From assembly GCF_000368585.1 (NCBI RefSeq), contig NZ_KB849558.1:662722-726721 (forward strand): a stretch of 64,000 nt of DNA, read 5' to 3'. Made by a program: the position numbers and the translations under genes. Every line of letters starts with the position of its first letter. Within the stretch, counting starts at the first letter, position 1. Shown one piece after another: positions 27,505 to 37,310 of the stretch. This DNA is from Acinetobacter venetianus RAG-1 = CIP 110063. Lineage in GTDB: Bacteria; Pseudomonadota; Gammaproteobacteria; Pseudomonadales; Moraxellaceae. The notes beneath the pieces were generated by a model that saw nothing but the letters and a program-made list of their open reading frames with translations, had not been told where the DNA came from and ran no database searches.

Positions 27505-30285
27505 ATGAACAGTATTCAAAATTTAGAACACAGTCGCTCCGATCATGTAGAAAAAATCATTACAAAAACGACTTGTCCCTATTGTGGCGTGGGATGTGGT
27601 GTCAATGTTGAGGTGCAACATAAAGCACATGGCACAACGGTTCAAGTGTCTGGTGATGCCGAACATCCATCTAATTTTGGTCGACTTTGCATTAAAGGTA
27701 GTCGTTTAGCTGATACTTTAGGTTTAGAAACACGTGTATTGAGTCCAATGTTTGGACGTAAAAATCACCGTGAAGCAACCACTTGGGATGCTGCGGTGGA
27801 AAAAATTGCGACACAATTTCAGGCATGTATTGATCAATATGGTCGTGATAGCGTTGCCTTCTATGTCTCTGGGCAGTTGCTCACTGAAGATTATTATGTG
27901 GTAAATAAGTTTGTTAAAGGATATTTAGGCACTGCCAATATTGATACCAATTCACGCTTATGTATGTCTTCTGCAGTTGCAGCGCATAAGCGTGCTTTTG
28001 GCGAAGATATCGTTCCAGCCAGCTATGAAGATTTTGAATATGCCGACATGGTGGTCTTAGTTGGCTCTAATACAGCATGGTGTCACCCTGTGTTGTACCA
28101 ACGCATCATGCAGGCTAAAAATAAAAATCCAGATTTATTTATTGTGGTTGTCGACCCACGTTTTACCAGTACTTGTGAGCAAGCTGATTTACATTTGCCA
28201 ATTTTACCTGGGCAAGACGTTGTTTTATTTAATGGTTTGTTGCAGCACTTGTATCAGAACGATCATGTTGATCATCATTTTGTTGAATCCTATACAGAAG
28301 GTTTAGAAGCACTATTAGACGCAAGCGCAACCGAACAAGATTTCGACAGTATTGTAAAACGTACAGGGATTTCAGCTGAAAAATTACAACTGTTTTTTGA
28401 GAAGTTTGCTGAAACAGAAAAAGTAGTCACGCTATTTTCGATGGGCGTGAATCAATCTTCTCAAGGGGTCAATAAAGCAAACAGCATTATTAATTGCCAT
28501 TTACTCACGGGAAAAATTGGTAAGTTAGGCGCAGCGCCATTCTCAATGACAGGCCAACCGAATGCCATGGGTGGACGTGAGGTTGGTGGCTTAGCCAATA
28601 TGCTTGCGGCACATATGGATTTGGAAAACCCATCGCATCAAAACCTTGTGCAAGATTTTTGGCAAAGTCCCACCATTGCCACACAAGCAGGATTGAAAGC
28701 GGTCGATTTATTCAAGGCAGTTGAAAGTGGCAAAATTAAAGCCATTTGGATTATGGCAACCAATCCTGTGGTGAGTTTGCCAGATGCAGATCAAGTGAAA
28801 CGTGCCTTAGACCAATGCGAGTTTGTGGTTGTTTCAGATATCTGTGCTGAAACTGATACCACAGCGTATGCCGACGTGTTGTTACCAGCACTTGGTTGGG
28901 GGGAGAAAGATGGCACAGTGACCAATTCTGAACGCCGTATTTCACGTCAACGTGCCTTTTTAGATTCACCGAAACAAGCCAAAGCGGATTGGTGGGCAGT
29001 TTCTGCAGTTGCGAAAAAACTGGGATTTACAGGCTTTGACTTTAATCATGCATGTGACATTTTTAATGAACATGCAGCTTTGTCGGCGTTTCAAAATGCA
29101 AGCCTTGATCAGCGTGATCAAGTTGAAAATTTTCGCTATTTTAATTTAAAAGGTCTAACTGAATTATCAGTTGAAGCCTACGACCAATTGCAACCGACAC
29201 AGTGGCCTGTATGGGAAAAAGGACAAAGTATTGCTGTTGAGCAACTTTTTGATCAAGGTCGTTTTAGTCATAAAAATAGCAAGGCGAAATTGATTCCAAC
29301 AGTTGCGATTGATCCTGTTCATTCGATTTCGGAAGATTATCCGCTTATTCTCAATACAGGTCGTATTCGTGATCAGTGGCATACCATGACCCGTACAGGA
29401 TTATCAGCAAACTTAACCACACATCGTGCAGAACCATTTTGTGAAATCCATCCAAATGATGCTTTGAAATTTGGTATACGTGACAAAGCGCTCGTCGAAG
29501 TGCGTTCAGAATGGGGCAGTTGCGTGCTACGGGTGACGTTGGCGCAAGGTGTGCGCCGTGGTCAAATTTTTGCACCGATTCATTGGACTGAGCAAGTCGC
29601 TTCTGATGCTAGAGTTGGTAAAGTGGTCAATCCAGTGGTCGATGCCATTTCGGGTGAACCTGAATTCAAACACACACCTGTTGCGATTCAACCGTTCCAT
29701 ACGACTTGGCAAGGTGTACTCTATGTTCGTGATGGTTTTGAGCATCATATTAGAGCTTCACTGAATAGCTGTGCTTGGTGGACTAAGATAAAGATTGCTA
29801 AAGCTTTACGTTATGAAATTGCTGATCGTCATCACTTTGATGAAACGCAGAAAAACCTGAAAAGTTTTTTACCTTTTATTGATGAAACCTATGAATGGTT
29901 GAGTATTGAGGATATTTCTGCTCAGATGAGTCACAGTGTTATTCTGAAAGATGGTATTTTGATCGCAAGCCTCTATATTGCACCATCCGATATGTTGCCT
30001 GATCGCGATTGGGTCGCTAGTTTATTTAAACGTGAACGTTTGAGTGCTTTACATCGTAAAGCTTTACTCGCAGGTATGCCAATGTCCGCAACTAATAATG
30101 ATGGTCCATTGGTGTGTAGTTGTTTCAAAGTTGGAAAAAACAAAATTATTGAAGCAATTAAAACGCAAAATATGACACATGAGAAACAAGTGACTGCATG
30201 TCTAAAAGCAGGAGGAAATTGTGGTTCATGTTTACCCGAAATTCGTGGTTTGATTAAAACCTGTCAAGTGGAGGCTGAGGCATGA
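27505..30285 (+). CDS. nasA: Assimilatory nitrate reductase, catalytic subunit
   Basis: A 926-residue cytoplasmic molybdoenzyme reducing nitrate to nitrite. The N-terminal [4Fe-4S] site is C24-P-Y-C27-G-V-G-C31 with the fourth Cys in GRLCIKGS. The molybdenum ligand is probably the Cys in TNSRLCMSSAV. Substrate-site marks TGQPNAMGGREVGG and the C-terminal molybdopterin-guanine-dinucleotide domain (TGRIRDQWHTMTRTG) are intact. The last 60 residues form a BFD-like [2Fe-2S] domain (VCSCFKV, CLKAGGNCGSCLPEI), the normal electron entry for NasA/NasC enzymes. The ATG at 27505 with GAGGGG before it is preferred to the upstream in-frame ATG at 27481. Its stop overlaps the mobA start. Confidence 0.93.
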   Translation: MNSIQNLEHSRSDHVEKIITKTTCPYCGVGCGVNVEVQHKAHGTTVQVSGDAEHPSNFGRLCIKGSRLADTLGLETRVLSPMFGRKNHREATTWDAAVEKIATQFQACIDQYGRDSVAFYVSGQLLTEDYYVVNKFVKGYLGTANIDTNSRLCMSSAVAAHKRAFGEDIVPASYEDFEYADMVVLVGSNTAWCHPVLYQRIMQAKNKNPDLFIVVVDPRFTSTCEQADLHLPILPGQDVVLFNGLLQHLYQNDHVDHHFVESYTEGLEALLDASATEQDFDSIVKRTGISAEKLQLFFEKFAETEKVVTLFSMGVNQSSQGVNKANSIINCHLLTGKIGKLGAAPFSMTGQPNAMGGREVGGLANMLAAHMDLENPSHQNLVQDFWQSPTIATQAGLKAVDLFKAVESGKIKAIWIMATNPVVSLPDADQVKRALDQCEFVVVSDICAETDTTAYADVLLPALGWGEKDGTVTNSERRISRQRAFLDSPKQAKADWWAVSAVAKKLGFTGFDFNHACDIFNEHAALSAFQNASLDQRDQVENFRYFNLKGLTELSVEAYDQLQPTQWPVWEKGQSIAVEQLFDQGRFSHKNSKAKLIPTVAIDPVHSISEDYPLILNTGRIRDQWHTMTRTGLSANLTTHRAEPFCEIHPNDALKFGIRDKALVEVRSEWGSCVLRVTLAQGVRRGQIFAPIHWTEQVASDARVGKVVNPVVDAISGEPEFKHTPVAIQPFHTTWQGVLYVRDGFEHHIRASLNSCAWWTKIKIAKALRYEIADRHHFDETQKNLKSFLPFIDETYEWLSIEDISAQMSHSVILKDGILIASLYIAPSDMLPDRDWVASLFKRERLSALHRKALLAGMPMSATNNDGPLVCSCFKVGKNKIIEAIKTQNMTHEKQVTACLKAGGNCGSCLPEIRGLIKTCQVEAEA

Positions 30286-30908
30286 ATACCGATTTTCCCG
30301 CTACAGATCTGGTGATCTTGGCGGGAGGGCAAGCACGTCGTATGAATGGGATGAACAAACTATTGCAGCAGTTTGATGATCAGATTCAGCTCTCCAAAAT
30401 TTGTCAAAGGTTCAAACCAGAAGTCCAACATATTTGGGTGAATAGTCATAGAGACAATTCGATTTATAAAAGCATAGAACCTGATATTCAGTGTTTTTCT
30501 GATGATCAAAATGGTTTCTTTGGCCCGTTAATGGGAATGAAAAGTGCTTGGTCACATGTACAAGCGGATCACGCGCTGTTTATACCATGTGATGTCACTT
30601 ATATTCCGAATCAAGTTTTGACTAAATTGCATCGGATGTTAGAGAAAAACCCGCAAGCAGCGGCAGTTTACGTTTCTGTGAATGGTGATGCACTTTATCC
30701 ATTCTGTCTCTTAAAAAGGGAAAGTCTTGCTGTTTTAGAACAACAAATTGCAGTGAATAAACTCAGTTTGCGTGATTGTTTCAAGCTGTTGCATGCGCAA
30801 ACTGTGGCATTCCAAAAACAAAGCTTGTTTTGCCACAGTATTAATTCTTTGGATGAGTTGCAACAATATCGTCAAATGAAAGCATTTAAACAGATATTCA
30901 GCCCTTAA
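30282..30908 (+). CDS. mobA: Molybdenum cofactor guanylyltransferase (MobA-like)
   Basis: A 208-residue nucleotidyltransferase that joins GMP to molybdopterin to make the MGD cofactor used by the nitrate reductase. It has the nucleotide-binding start VILAGGQARRM, though the usual RMGG.DK reads RMNGMNK here. The FFGPLMGMKSAW and LFIPCDVTYIP segments fit the family. The start overlaps the nitrate reductase stop by four bases (ATGA), so it is translationally coupled and probably made to match the need of that enzyme. It is convergent with dsdA, with only six bases between them and no terminator visible. Confidence 0.85.
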   Translation: MNTDFPATDLVILAGGQARRMNGMNKLLQQFDDQIQLSKICQRFKPEVQHIWVNSHRDNSIYKSIEPDIQCFSDDQNGFFGPLMGMKSAWSHVQADHALFIPCDVTYIPNQVLTKLHRMLEKNPQAAAVYVSVNGDALYPFCLLKRESLAVLEQQIAVNKLSLRDCFKLLHAQTVAFQKQSLFCHSINSLDELQQYRQMKAFKQIFSP

Positions 30909-30914
30909 TTGAGA

Positions 30915-32246
30915 TCATGCAGAAGCTTTGCTGAGGTAGTTTTGCATTTCCTCTGCTGGTACCATACCACCGCCAGTACCCCAAACAATATGATTTGCAA
31001 GCTGAAGTTGTTGCTCAGTAAACTGATGTAAATCGATATAGTCTGAATGTGAATGAACCAGAACTGGGCCTAGCATTCCAGCCAAAGCCGAGGGTTCCAG
31101 CTTTAAACTTTCAGATTGATTGAGTATCCCGAGCAGGTTATACATGGTTTGGTCATCTAAGGTGTAAAAACCATCCAATAACCGTTGCATTGCTCGTCCA
31201 ACAAAACCTGATGCACGACCTACAGCTAAACCATCGGCAGCTGTGATGTTGTCAATGCCGATATCTTGAACTGAAATTTCATCATGTAGACCTGTTGCTA
31301 CGCCAAGCAACATACACGGTGAATGAGTGGGTTCTGCAAAAATACAATGAACATCATCACCAAAAGCCATTTTCAAACCAAAAGCAACGCCACCAGGCCC
31401 ACCACCAACGCCACAAGGTAAGTAAACAAATAGAGGGTGTGCTTGATCAACAATGACTCCTTGTTGAGTCAATTGTTGTTTTAAACGCTCACCAGCAACG
31501 GCATAACCTAAAAACAATGTTTTTGAATTTTCATCATCGATAAAAAAGCAATTTGGATTTTTTAACGCCGCTTTTCGACCTTCTTGTACAGCTATGCCAT
31601 AGTCCTGCTGGTATTCCACAACAGTGACACCATGTGAGCGTAGTTTGTCTTTTTTCCATTGGCGTGCATCAGCAGACATATGAACGGTGACATCGAAGCC
31701 CAATTTTGCACTCATAATTCCGATGGACAGCCCAAGATTACCAGTAGAACCAACAGCGATGCTGTATTGACTAAAGAATGTTCTAAACTCATCACTATTC
31801 AGTTTTGAATAATCATCATTCAGATTGAGTAGATTTGCTTTTAGTGCAAGCTGTTCTGCGTGATAAAGCACTTCATAAATGCCACCACGTGCTTTGATTG
31901 ATCCTGAGATGGGTAAATGGCTATCTTTTTTTAGCCATAAAGTACCTTGAATGTTTTGATTAAAATGCTGTTTTAGATATTTTTGCATATTTGGAATGGC
32001 AGTCAGTTCTGATTCGATAATGCCATTTGTCGTACTCGTTTCTGGGAATACAGCCATCAAGTAGGGTGCAAAGCGTGCTAAACGATCTCGTGCATCATCA
32101 ATATCTTTTTTGGCTAGACCAACAAATGGTAAGCCTTCAGCCAGTGTTGTGAATTCAGGATTAAACCAAACAGTTTCTTTGAGTTCAATCAAATCTTTGA
32201 CGATAGGATGCTGATTAATAAGGTCTTGAATTTGCTTTGAATCCAT
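30915..32246 (-). CDS. dsdA: D-serine ammonia-lyase (dehydratase)
   Basis: A 443-residue PLP enzyme that deaminates D-serine to pyruvate and ammonia. Visible marks are the N-terminal [10 protein letters not shown] segment, the Schiff-base lysine in [31 protein letters not shown], and the phosphate-binding [14 protein letters not shown] loop followed by [10 protein letters not shown]. Length matches the family. No dsdX or dsdC is adjacent, so the gene seems to be controlled alone; it lets the cell use or detoxify D-serine. Upstream lies a 324-bp spacer shared with the divergent MaoC-fold gene. Confidence 0.93.
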   Translation of the reverse strand: MDSKQIQDLINQHPIVKDLIELKETVWFNPEFTTLAEGLPFVGLAKKDIDDARDRLARFAPYLMAVFPETSTTNGIIESELTAIPNMQKYLKQHFNQNIQGTLWLKKDSHLPISGSIKARGGIYEVLYHAEQLALKANLLNLNDDYSKLNSDEFRTFFSQYSIAVGSTGNLGLSIGIMSAKLGFDVTVHMSADARQWKKDKLRSHGVTVVEYQQDYGIAVQEGRKAALKNPNCFFIDDENSKTLFLGYAVAGERLKQQLTQQGVIVDQAHPLFVYLPCGVGGGPGGVAFGLKMAFGDDVHCIFAEPTHSPCMLLGVATGLHDEISVQDIGIDNITAADGLAVGRASGFVGRAMQRLLDGFYTLDDQTMYNLLGILNQSESLKLEPSALAGMLGPVLVHSHSDYIDLHQFTEQQLQLANHIVWGTGGGMVPAEEMQNYLSKASA

Positions 32247-32570
32247 TCATTTTCTCTTGAAATTTATTTAACCAATAGTGATGTAAGCTTGAAGGAGTTT
32301 TCTTCTTTCAAAGCCTTTTTTCAATATCCTTGAGATTAAACCAAGAATAGTGATTTTTCACGTTTTAAAAGTGCTTATTTTTTATGAAGTGCATTTTTGA
32401 TTGATAAATTGTTTTTATGAATTTCTGATAAGAGCTATTGACCTTTAAATTTATAAGTTCTATTTTGGAACTAACATGTCTAACATTGTGCTTCTTATTT
32501 TCTGTTCATGTCTATATTAAGATTGATCAAAATAAGAATGCTAGAAAAATAAAATCAACAGGAGCGCCAA
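32247..32570. promoter_or_regulatory. Divergent dsdA / MaoC-fold gene spacer
   Basis: No gene is seen. A TTGACC hexamer near 32439 followed after 17 bases by TATTTT could be a plus-strand promoter, and the short inverted repeat AGTTC/GAACT overlaps that -10. The last bases contain CAGGAG, the ribosome binding site of the next gene. Confidence 0.35.
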
Positions 32571-33446
32571 ATGGTCGCCTTACGTTATCAGCAGATACCT
32601 CTGCAATTTCTGTTTGAACATCAAGCAACGTTAGTAGGATTGGGCAAGATCGGGTTGCGAAGTATTGCTAAAAAGAAAGTAGCCACAGTGAATTGGCAAG
32701 CTTTAGCTCCGATTACGGAAATTATTGATCCACCAAGTACTAAATTGATTGAGCACTATATTCAATGGAGTGGTGCAGCACCTAATAAATATAACAACTC
32801 AATCCCCGCGCATATGGTTTCACAATGGGGATTATCGTTTGCGACACGATTATTATTGCAAACCAGTTATCCATTGAGCCAAGTGATCAATCAAGGGGTA
32901 AGTTTGACGATACATGGTGAGCTTCCTCGAAATGAAAAGCTCATGGTTCAAGCCAAAATTTCCCAGGTTGACGAACGCAATGGTCTCGCTAGAGTTTCGG
33001 TGCAGATCAAAACAGGGACAGTCATCGAACCAGAGTTGATTGAAGCCGTATTGCATATGGCATTTATTTTGCCAAATTTCAAAAAGATGAAACGTACTGA
33101 AAAGGTAGATCAAAAAAATTGGCAAACTTTAGGGCAATGGTCAGCAACAGCTGATGATGGCTTTAAATTTGCGCTATTAACGGGTGATTTCAATCCAATA
33201 CACTGGGTTGGATCACTTGCAAAACTATCGAGTTTTGATCAGAAAGTTTTGCATGGTTTTGGCGTGTTTGCTCGTAGTTTTGAGTTTCTGCCTGAGTCTA
33301 CAAAACAAATCGATATCCGATTTTTAAAACCTGTGAAATTGCCGTCTAGGCATAATAGAGTTGAGATCAGTACGGAGCAAGATCAATACTTTGTTCGAGT
33401 TGTTGGTTCTGAAGGTCAGATTTGTTTAATGGGACAATTTCAATAA
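32571..33446 (+). CDS. MaoC-like double hot-dog protein
   Basis: A 291-residue protein of the MaoC/hydratase-2 double hot-dog type. The C-terminal half carries the active motif FALLTGDFNPIHW (hydratase motif with Asp and His) followed by VLHGFGVFARSF. The N-terminal half (about 1-150) is a decayed hot dog. Such domains act on CoA or acyl-carrier thioesters as enoyl hydratases or dehydratases, but the substrate here is unknown. CAGGAG precedes the start. It ends 18 bases before a molybdoenzyme gene, so the two form an operon, an association whose meaning is not clear. Confidence 0.75.
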   Translation: MVALRYQQIPLQFLFEHQATLVGLGKIGLRSIAKKKVATVNWQALAPITEIIDPPSTKLIEHYIQWSGAAPNKYNNSIPAHMVSQWGLSFATRLLLQTSYPLSQVINQGVSLTIHGELPRNEKLMVQAKISQVDERNGLARVSVQIKTGTVIEPELIEAVLHMAFILPNFKKMKRTEKVDQKNWQTLGQWSATADDGFKFALLTGDFNPIHWVGSLAKLSSFDQKVLHGFGVFARSFEFLPESTKQIDIRFLKPVKLPSRHNRVEISTEQDQYFVRVVGSEGQICLMGQFQ

Positions 33447-33464
33447 AAAATTGGGGAAATAAAA

Positions 33465-35741
33465 ATGACAAACTCAGCTGTAAGACAAGATGTGACGGCA
33501 TGTATTCTATGCTCACGTAATTGTGGTTTAAGTGTCGAAATTGAAAATAATCAATTCAAAAAAATTAAGGGGGATGAGCAACATCATTTTTCCCAAGGTT
33601 ATATTTGTCAGAAAGCCGCGAGATTACAGCATTATCAACAACATGCTGATCGCTTAACCTCACCATTAAAACGACAGGCAGATGGTTCATTCACAGAGGT
33701 TACATGGGAACAAGCGATTCAAGAAATTGCTGATCAGCTTGTCCATATACGAAATACCTATGGTGGAACTGCATTTACATCGGTGGGTGGCGGTGGTCAG
33801 GGCAATCATTTGGGTGCTGCTTATGGTCGTCAATTGCTATATGCCATGAAAAGTTTTTATGCGTATAACTCTTTGGCGCAAGAGAAAACAGGTGATTTTT
33901 GGGTCAATGGTCGTTTGTTTGGTAGTCAGGCATGTCATACCACTGAAGATGTCGAGTATGCAGATTATGTGCTCTTTATTGGGACGAATCCGTTTCAAGC
34001 ACATGGCATTCCTAATGCACGAGATACGCTAAAACATATTAAGAAAGATCCAAATCGTACCATGGTGGTGTTTGATCCGCGTGTCACCGAAACTGCAAAA
34101 CAGGCAGATATTCACGTTCAATTAAAGCCTGGAACAGATTCTTATTTAATGTCTGCCATGATTGCGATCATGTTGCGTGAAGAGTTATATGATCAAGCAT
34201 TTATTCAACAACATACGCATGGCTTTGAAGAAGTAAAGAAAGCTTTTCTTGCAGTTCCAGTCGAACAATATATTCAAAAAGCAGATGTTTCCGTGGAACT
34301 GATTTATCAAATCGTGCGTGATTTTGCCAAAGCCAAAAGTGGCTGTGTGCGGATTGATTTAGGGATTCAACACACCTTAAATACGACTTTAAATGGCTAT
34401 TTAGAAAAGCTTTTGTATTTATTGACTGGGAATTTTGGCAAACAAGGCACTAATAATTTACATACCATGTTTGTCCCAATTCTCACCAATACCGATGAGC
34501 GAAATCCTAAATATCGCCGTACGGTTTATCATAAAATGTTCCCAATCTCTGGATTTTTTCCACCGAACATTTTGCCAGATGAAATTTTAAAAGCGGGTGA
34601 TCAGCGTGTTCGTGCGGTGTTTGTCGATAGTTGCAACCCATTACTCACTTATGCGGATACGGCAGCATATGAGCAGGCGTTTCAGTCTTTAGATTTGTTG
34701 GTGGTTGTGGATGTCGCAATGACTGAAACAGCACGTTTAGCGCATTATATTTTGCCTGCGCATAGCCAGTTTGAGAAATGGGAGTTCACGGGATTTAACT
34801 TAGAATTTCCTAAAAATGGTTTCCATTTACGTCATCCCTTATTCAAACCACAAGGGAATACCTTACCTGAAGCAGAGATTTATACACGCTTACTGGAAGC
34901 AATGAAGGTCATTCCTAAACAATTTCCAATTTTAAGCAAAATTGCTGAAAAAGATTCGGACAAAACAGCTTTTCTTGCTTATTTCACTGTATTGGCGGCA
35001 AGCTTTGCAAAAAATAAGAAACAGATTCCTTTTGCCGCTTCAATTGTTTATCGAACCTTAGGTAAAACATTGCCTGACGATGCTGCATCAACTGCTTTGT
35101 TATTACCTTTATGTATGCAATACGCTGCTCAGCACTATAAGGCGGTGAAACAAGCAGGATATCTAGGTAATCGTTTGAATCTAGGTGTGAAACTATTTCA
35201 AGCAATTTTAAAACAACGTTCAGGGATTGTGTTATCTCAACATGAATACGATGACGTTTGGAGTTTGATTGCCTATAAAGATAAAAAAATCCGTTTGGCT
35301 ATTCCTGAGATGTTGATTGAGCTGGCTCAGTTAAAACAGCAAGCTGCAAAATTGAGTGATAGTTTCCCATTTATTTTATTGGCAGGCGAACGCCGTAGTT
35401 ATAATGCCAATCAAATTTATCGTGACCCTGCTTGGCGCAAAGTGGATGCGGAAGGACGTTTGAGAATGAATCCTCATGATGCTGCTGATTTTGGTGTGGA
35501 AACAGGTCACACATTGCAATGCGTATCTGAACATGGAAACATTCAAGTCGTTGTTGAGTTAGATGAAGGAATGCGTCAAGGTGTGGTGTCATTGCCTCAT
35601 GGTTATGGAATTCGTTACCGTGATGGTGAACCAATTGGGCCACAACTGAATCGGTTAACCTCCACAGAACATTGTGATCCATTGTCGAAGACGCCATATC
35701 ATAAATATGTACCTGTTCGATTAGAACGGGTAGATGCTTAA
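33465..35741 (+). CDS. Molybdopterin oxidoreductase, formate-dehydrogenase-like
   Basis: A 758-residue member of the DMSO-reductase superfamily. The N-terminal [4Fe-4S] site is present (CILCSRNCG and a fourth Cys in GYICQKAAR). The molybdopterin domains follow: FIGTNPFQAHGIPNARDTL, VVFDPRVTETAKQAD, LTGNFGKQGTNN and the C-terminal GERRSYNANQIYRDPAW. There is no Tat signal, so the enzyme is cytoplasmic. The molybdenum ligand may be the Cys in LFGSQACHTTED, but I am not certain. No ferredoxin- or NAD-reductase subunit is next to it. Known relatives are simply labelled BisC/FdhA-type; the substrate is unknown. It needs the cofactor made by the moa/moe genes just downstream. Confidence 0.8.
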   Translation: MTNSAVRQDVTACILCSRNCGLSVEIENNQFKKIKGDEQHHFSQGYICQKAARLQHYQQHADRLTSPLKRQADGSFTEVTWEQAIQEIADQLVHIRNTYGGTAFTSVGGGGQGNHLGAAYGRQLLYAMKSFYAYNSLAQEKTGDFWVNGRLFGSQACHTTEDVEYADYVLFIGTNPFQAHGIPNARDTLKHIKKDPNRTMVVFDPRVTETAKQADIHVQLKPGTDSYLMSAMIAIMLREELYDQAFIQQHTHGFEEVKKAFLAVPVEQYIQKADVSVELIYQIVRDFAKAKSGCVRIDLGIQHTLNTTLNGYLEKLLYLLTGNFGKQGTNNLHTMFVPILTNTDERNPKYRRTVYHKMFPISGFFPPNILPDEILKAGDQRVRAVFVDSCNPLLTYADTAAYEQAFQSLDLLVVVDVAMTETARLAHYILPAHSQFEKWEFTGFNLEFPKNGFHLRHPLFKPQGNTLPEAEIYTRLLEAMKVIPKQFPILSKIAEKDSDKTAFLAYFTVLAASFAKNKKQIPFAASIVYRTLGKTLPDDAASTALLLPLCMQYAAQHYKAVKQAGYLGNRLNLGVKLFQAILKQRSGIVLSQHEYDDVWSLIAYKDKKIRLAIPEMLIELAQLKQQAAKLSDSFPFILLAGERRSYNANQIYRDPAWRKVDAEGRLRMNPHDAADFGVETGHTLQCVSEHGNIQVVVELDEGMRQGVVSLPHGYGIRYRDGEPIGPQLNRLTSTEHCDPLSKTPYHKYVPVRLERVDA

Positions 35742-36016
35742 GTGAGTTGACTATTTTGCACCACATTATTCCTAAATTTCATTTCTGTGGTCTAAAGTGG
35801 TGCGATGTCAATACAACAAAAATACGCAAGACATTGTGTATTTTCATGAGTAGATTGAAAGAGTTGTCTATTTGAACGAATAAACTACTGAGCACTTAAC
35901 TGGCTTTTAATACTGGAATAATTATTGCTATATTAAAACTTCTACGTTTGGGCAAAGAACAAGAATGCACGCTACTTGTGCTTAGACGAAGAAAAGTGTT
36001 CCCAAAATGAGTGCAT
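35742..36016. promoter_or_regulatory. Region upstream of moaA with nested inverted repeats
   Basis: About 275 bases with no gene. Three structures are seen: GCACCAC (35758-35764) with GTGGTGC (35797-35803), where an inner CCACA/TGTGG pairing competes; AAAATAC/GTATTTT (35819-35844), which ends in four Ts and may terminate the molybdoenzyme mRNA; and TTTGGG (35947-35952) with CCCAAA (36001-36006) enclosing GCAC/GTGC, ending just before moaA. It does not fit the known Moco riboswitch consensus. Confidence 0.35.
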
Positions 36017-37030
36017 ATGATGAAGCATGAGAGCCCTGAAACGATGTTACCGATCTTGCAAGATCAGTATGGTCGTATTAAGCGTAAGTTACGGATTTCT
36101 GTAACTGATCGATGCAATTTCAAATGCGTTTATTGTATGCCTGAGCATCCAGAATGGATGAAAAAACAAGATTTATTGAGTTTTGAGGCTTTGTTGGTCT
36201 TTTGCCAATATATGGTTAAGCAAGGCATTGAAAATATCCGTATTACAGGTGGTGAACCTTTGATGCGTAAAGGTGTGGTTCATTTTATTCGTGATTTACA
36301 AAGCCTAAGAGCAATTGGCTTAAAGCGAATCTCGATCACGACCAATGGTCATTATCTGGCTAAATATGCAGAACAATTGAAACAAGCAGGTTTGGATGAT
36401 TTAAACATTAGTTTGGATAGTCTGGATGCTGATCAATTTAAACAACTTACGAAAAAAGATTTAGCACCTGTGTTGAGTGGTATCCAAGCCGCGCAACGTG
36501 TGGGGCTGCCATTTAAAATTAATTGTGTGCTGATCAAAGGACAAAATGAAGATCAGATTTTGCCAATGGTGAATTGGGCGAAACAACAGAACATTCCACT
36601 GCGTTTTATTGAATTTATGCCTTTAGATGGTGATCAGCATTGGACTGATCAAGCTGTGGTGAGTGAAGCAGATATTTTGGCGCAGTTACAACCTCATTAT
36701 GACATTCATGTTTTGCAACAACAGCATGAGCCAGCGCGTCAATACCGTTTAGATGATCAATATACGATAGGTATTATCTCAACGATTACCCATTCATTTT
36801 GTGGCGACTGCGATCGGATTCGATTAACGGCTCAAGGTGAATTATATAACTGTCTATTTGCTCAACAAGGTTTAAATATCAAACCTTATCTACAACGAGC
36901 GATCAAAGAAAAAATGTTTCAACAACTTGATCAGCAGATTAAGCCTTATATTTGGCATAAGGCAAAAGGTTATCATGCAATACAGAATCAACATGTACGT
37001 AAAATCAGTATGCACATGCTGGGTGGTTAG
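36017..37030 (+). CDS. moaA: GTP 3',8-cyclase (molybdenum cofactor biosynthesis protein A)
   Basis: A radical SAM enzyme of about 337 residues that, with MoaC, converts GTP to cyclic pyranopterin monophosphate. The SAM cluster is VTDRCNFKCVYCMP (CxxxCxxC) and the second, substrate-side [4Fe-4S] site is FCGDCDRIRLTAQGELYNC (CxxC-x13-C). The chain ends in GG as usual for MoaA. The open frame begins at a GTG (36011) but the ATGs at 36017 or 36020 are better candidates; no strong ribosome binding site is visible. It leads the operon moaA-moaD-moaE-moaCB-moeA. Confidence 0.93.
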   Translation: MMKHESPETMLPILQDQYGRIKRKLRISVTDRCNFKCVYCMPEHPEWMKKQDLLSFEALLVFCQYMVKQGIENIRITGGEPLMRKGVVHFIRDLQSLRAIGLKRISITTNGHYLAKYAEQLKQAGLDDLNISLDSLDADQFKQLTKKDLAPVLSGIQAAQRVGLPFKINCVLIKGQNEDQILPMVNWAKQQNIPLRFIEFMPLDGDQHWTDQAVVSEADILAQLQPHYDIHVLQQQHEPARQYRLDDQYTIGIISTITHSFCGDCDRIRLTAQGELYNCLFAQQGLNIKPYLQRAIKEKMFQQLDQQIKPYIWHKAKGYHAIQNQHVRKISMHMLGG

Positions 37031-37055
37031 TTAAAAAAGGTGGTCTAAGGAAAAT

Positions 37056-37307
37056 ATGCAAACCATTGAAATCAAAATTGAAGCTTTTGGCGCGATTGAG
37101 CGCTTGTTACCAAAGGCACTTGCATTTGAGTTTGCAGCAGATCAACAGGTTCAAGATGTTTTAACACATATCGTTGGATTATATCCTGATGCAGCACTTG
37201 CCATGGAAAAATGTGCATGTGCAATTGGCGAAGATATTGTGACAAGACAAGTTTCCTTGCCGACATCATGTACCCTTGTTTTATTATCACCCGTAGCTGG
37301 AGGATGA
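37056..37307 (+). CDS. moaD: Molybdopterin synthase small subunit
   Basis: An 83-residue ubiquitin-fold sulphur carrier. It ends in the required Gly-Gly (SPVAGG), whose C terminus is thiocarboxylated and supplies sulphur to the pterin in complex with MoaE. Size is normal. It begins 25 bases after moaA behind an AAGGAA site and is followed directly by moaE, its partner, after three bases. Confidence 0.92.
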   Translation: MQTIEIKIEAFGAIERLLPKALAFEFAADQQVQDVLTHIVGLYPDAALAMEKCACAIGEDIVTRQVSLPTSCTLVLLSPVAGG

Positions 37308-37310
37308 AAA

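Noticed and set aside
35942..36006. Moco riboswitch upstream of moaA
   Set aside because: The location is right, but the conserved consensus blocks are not recognisable; only a generic hairpin is kept as a finding.
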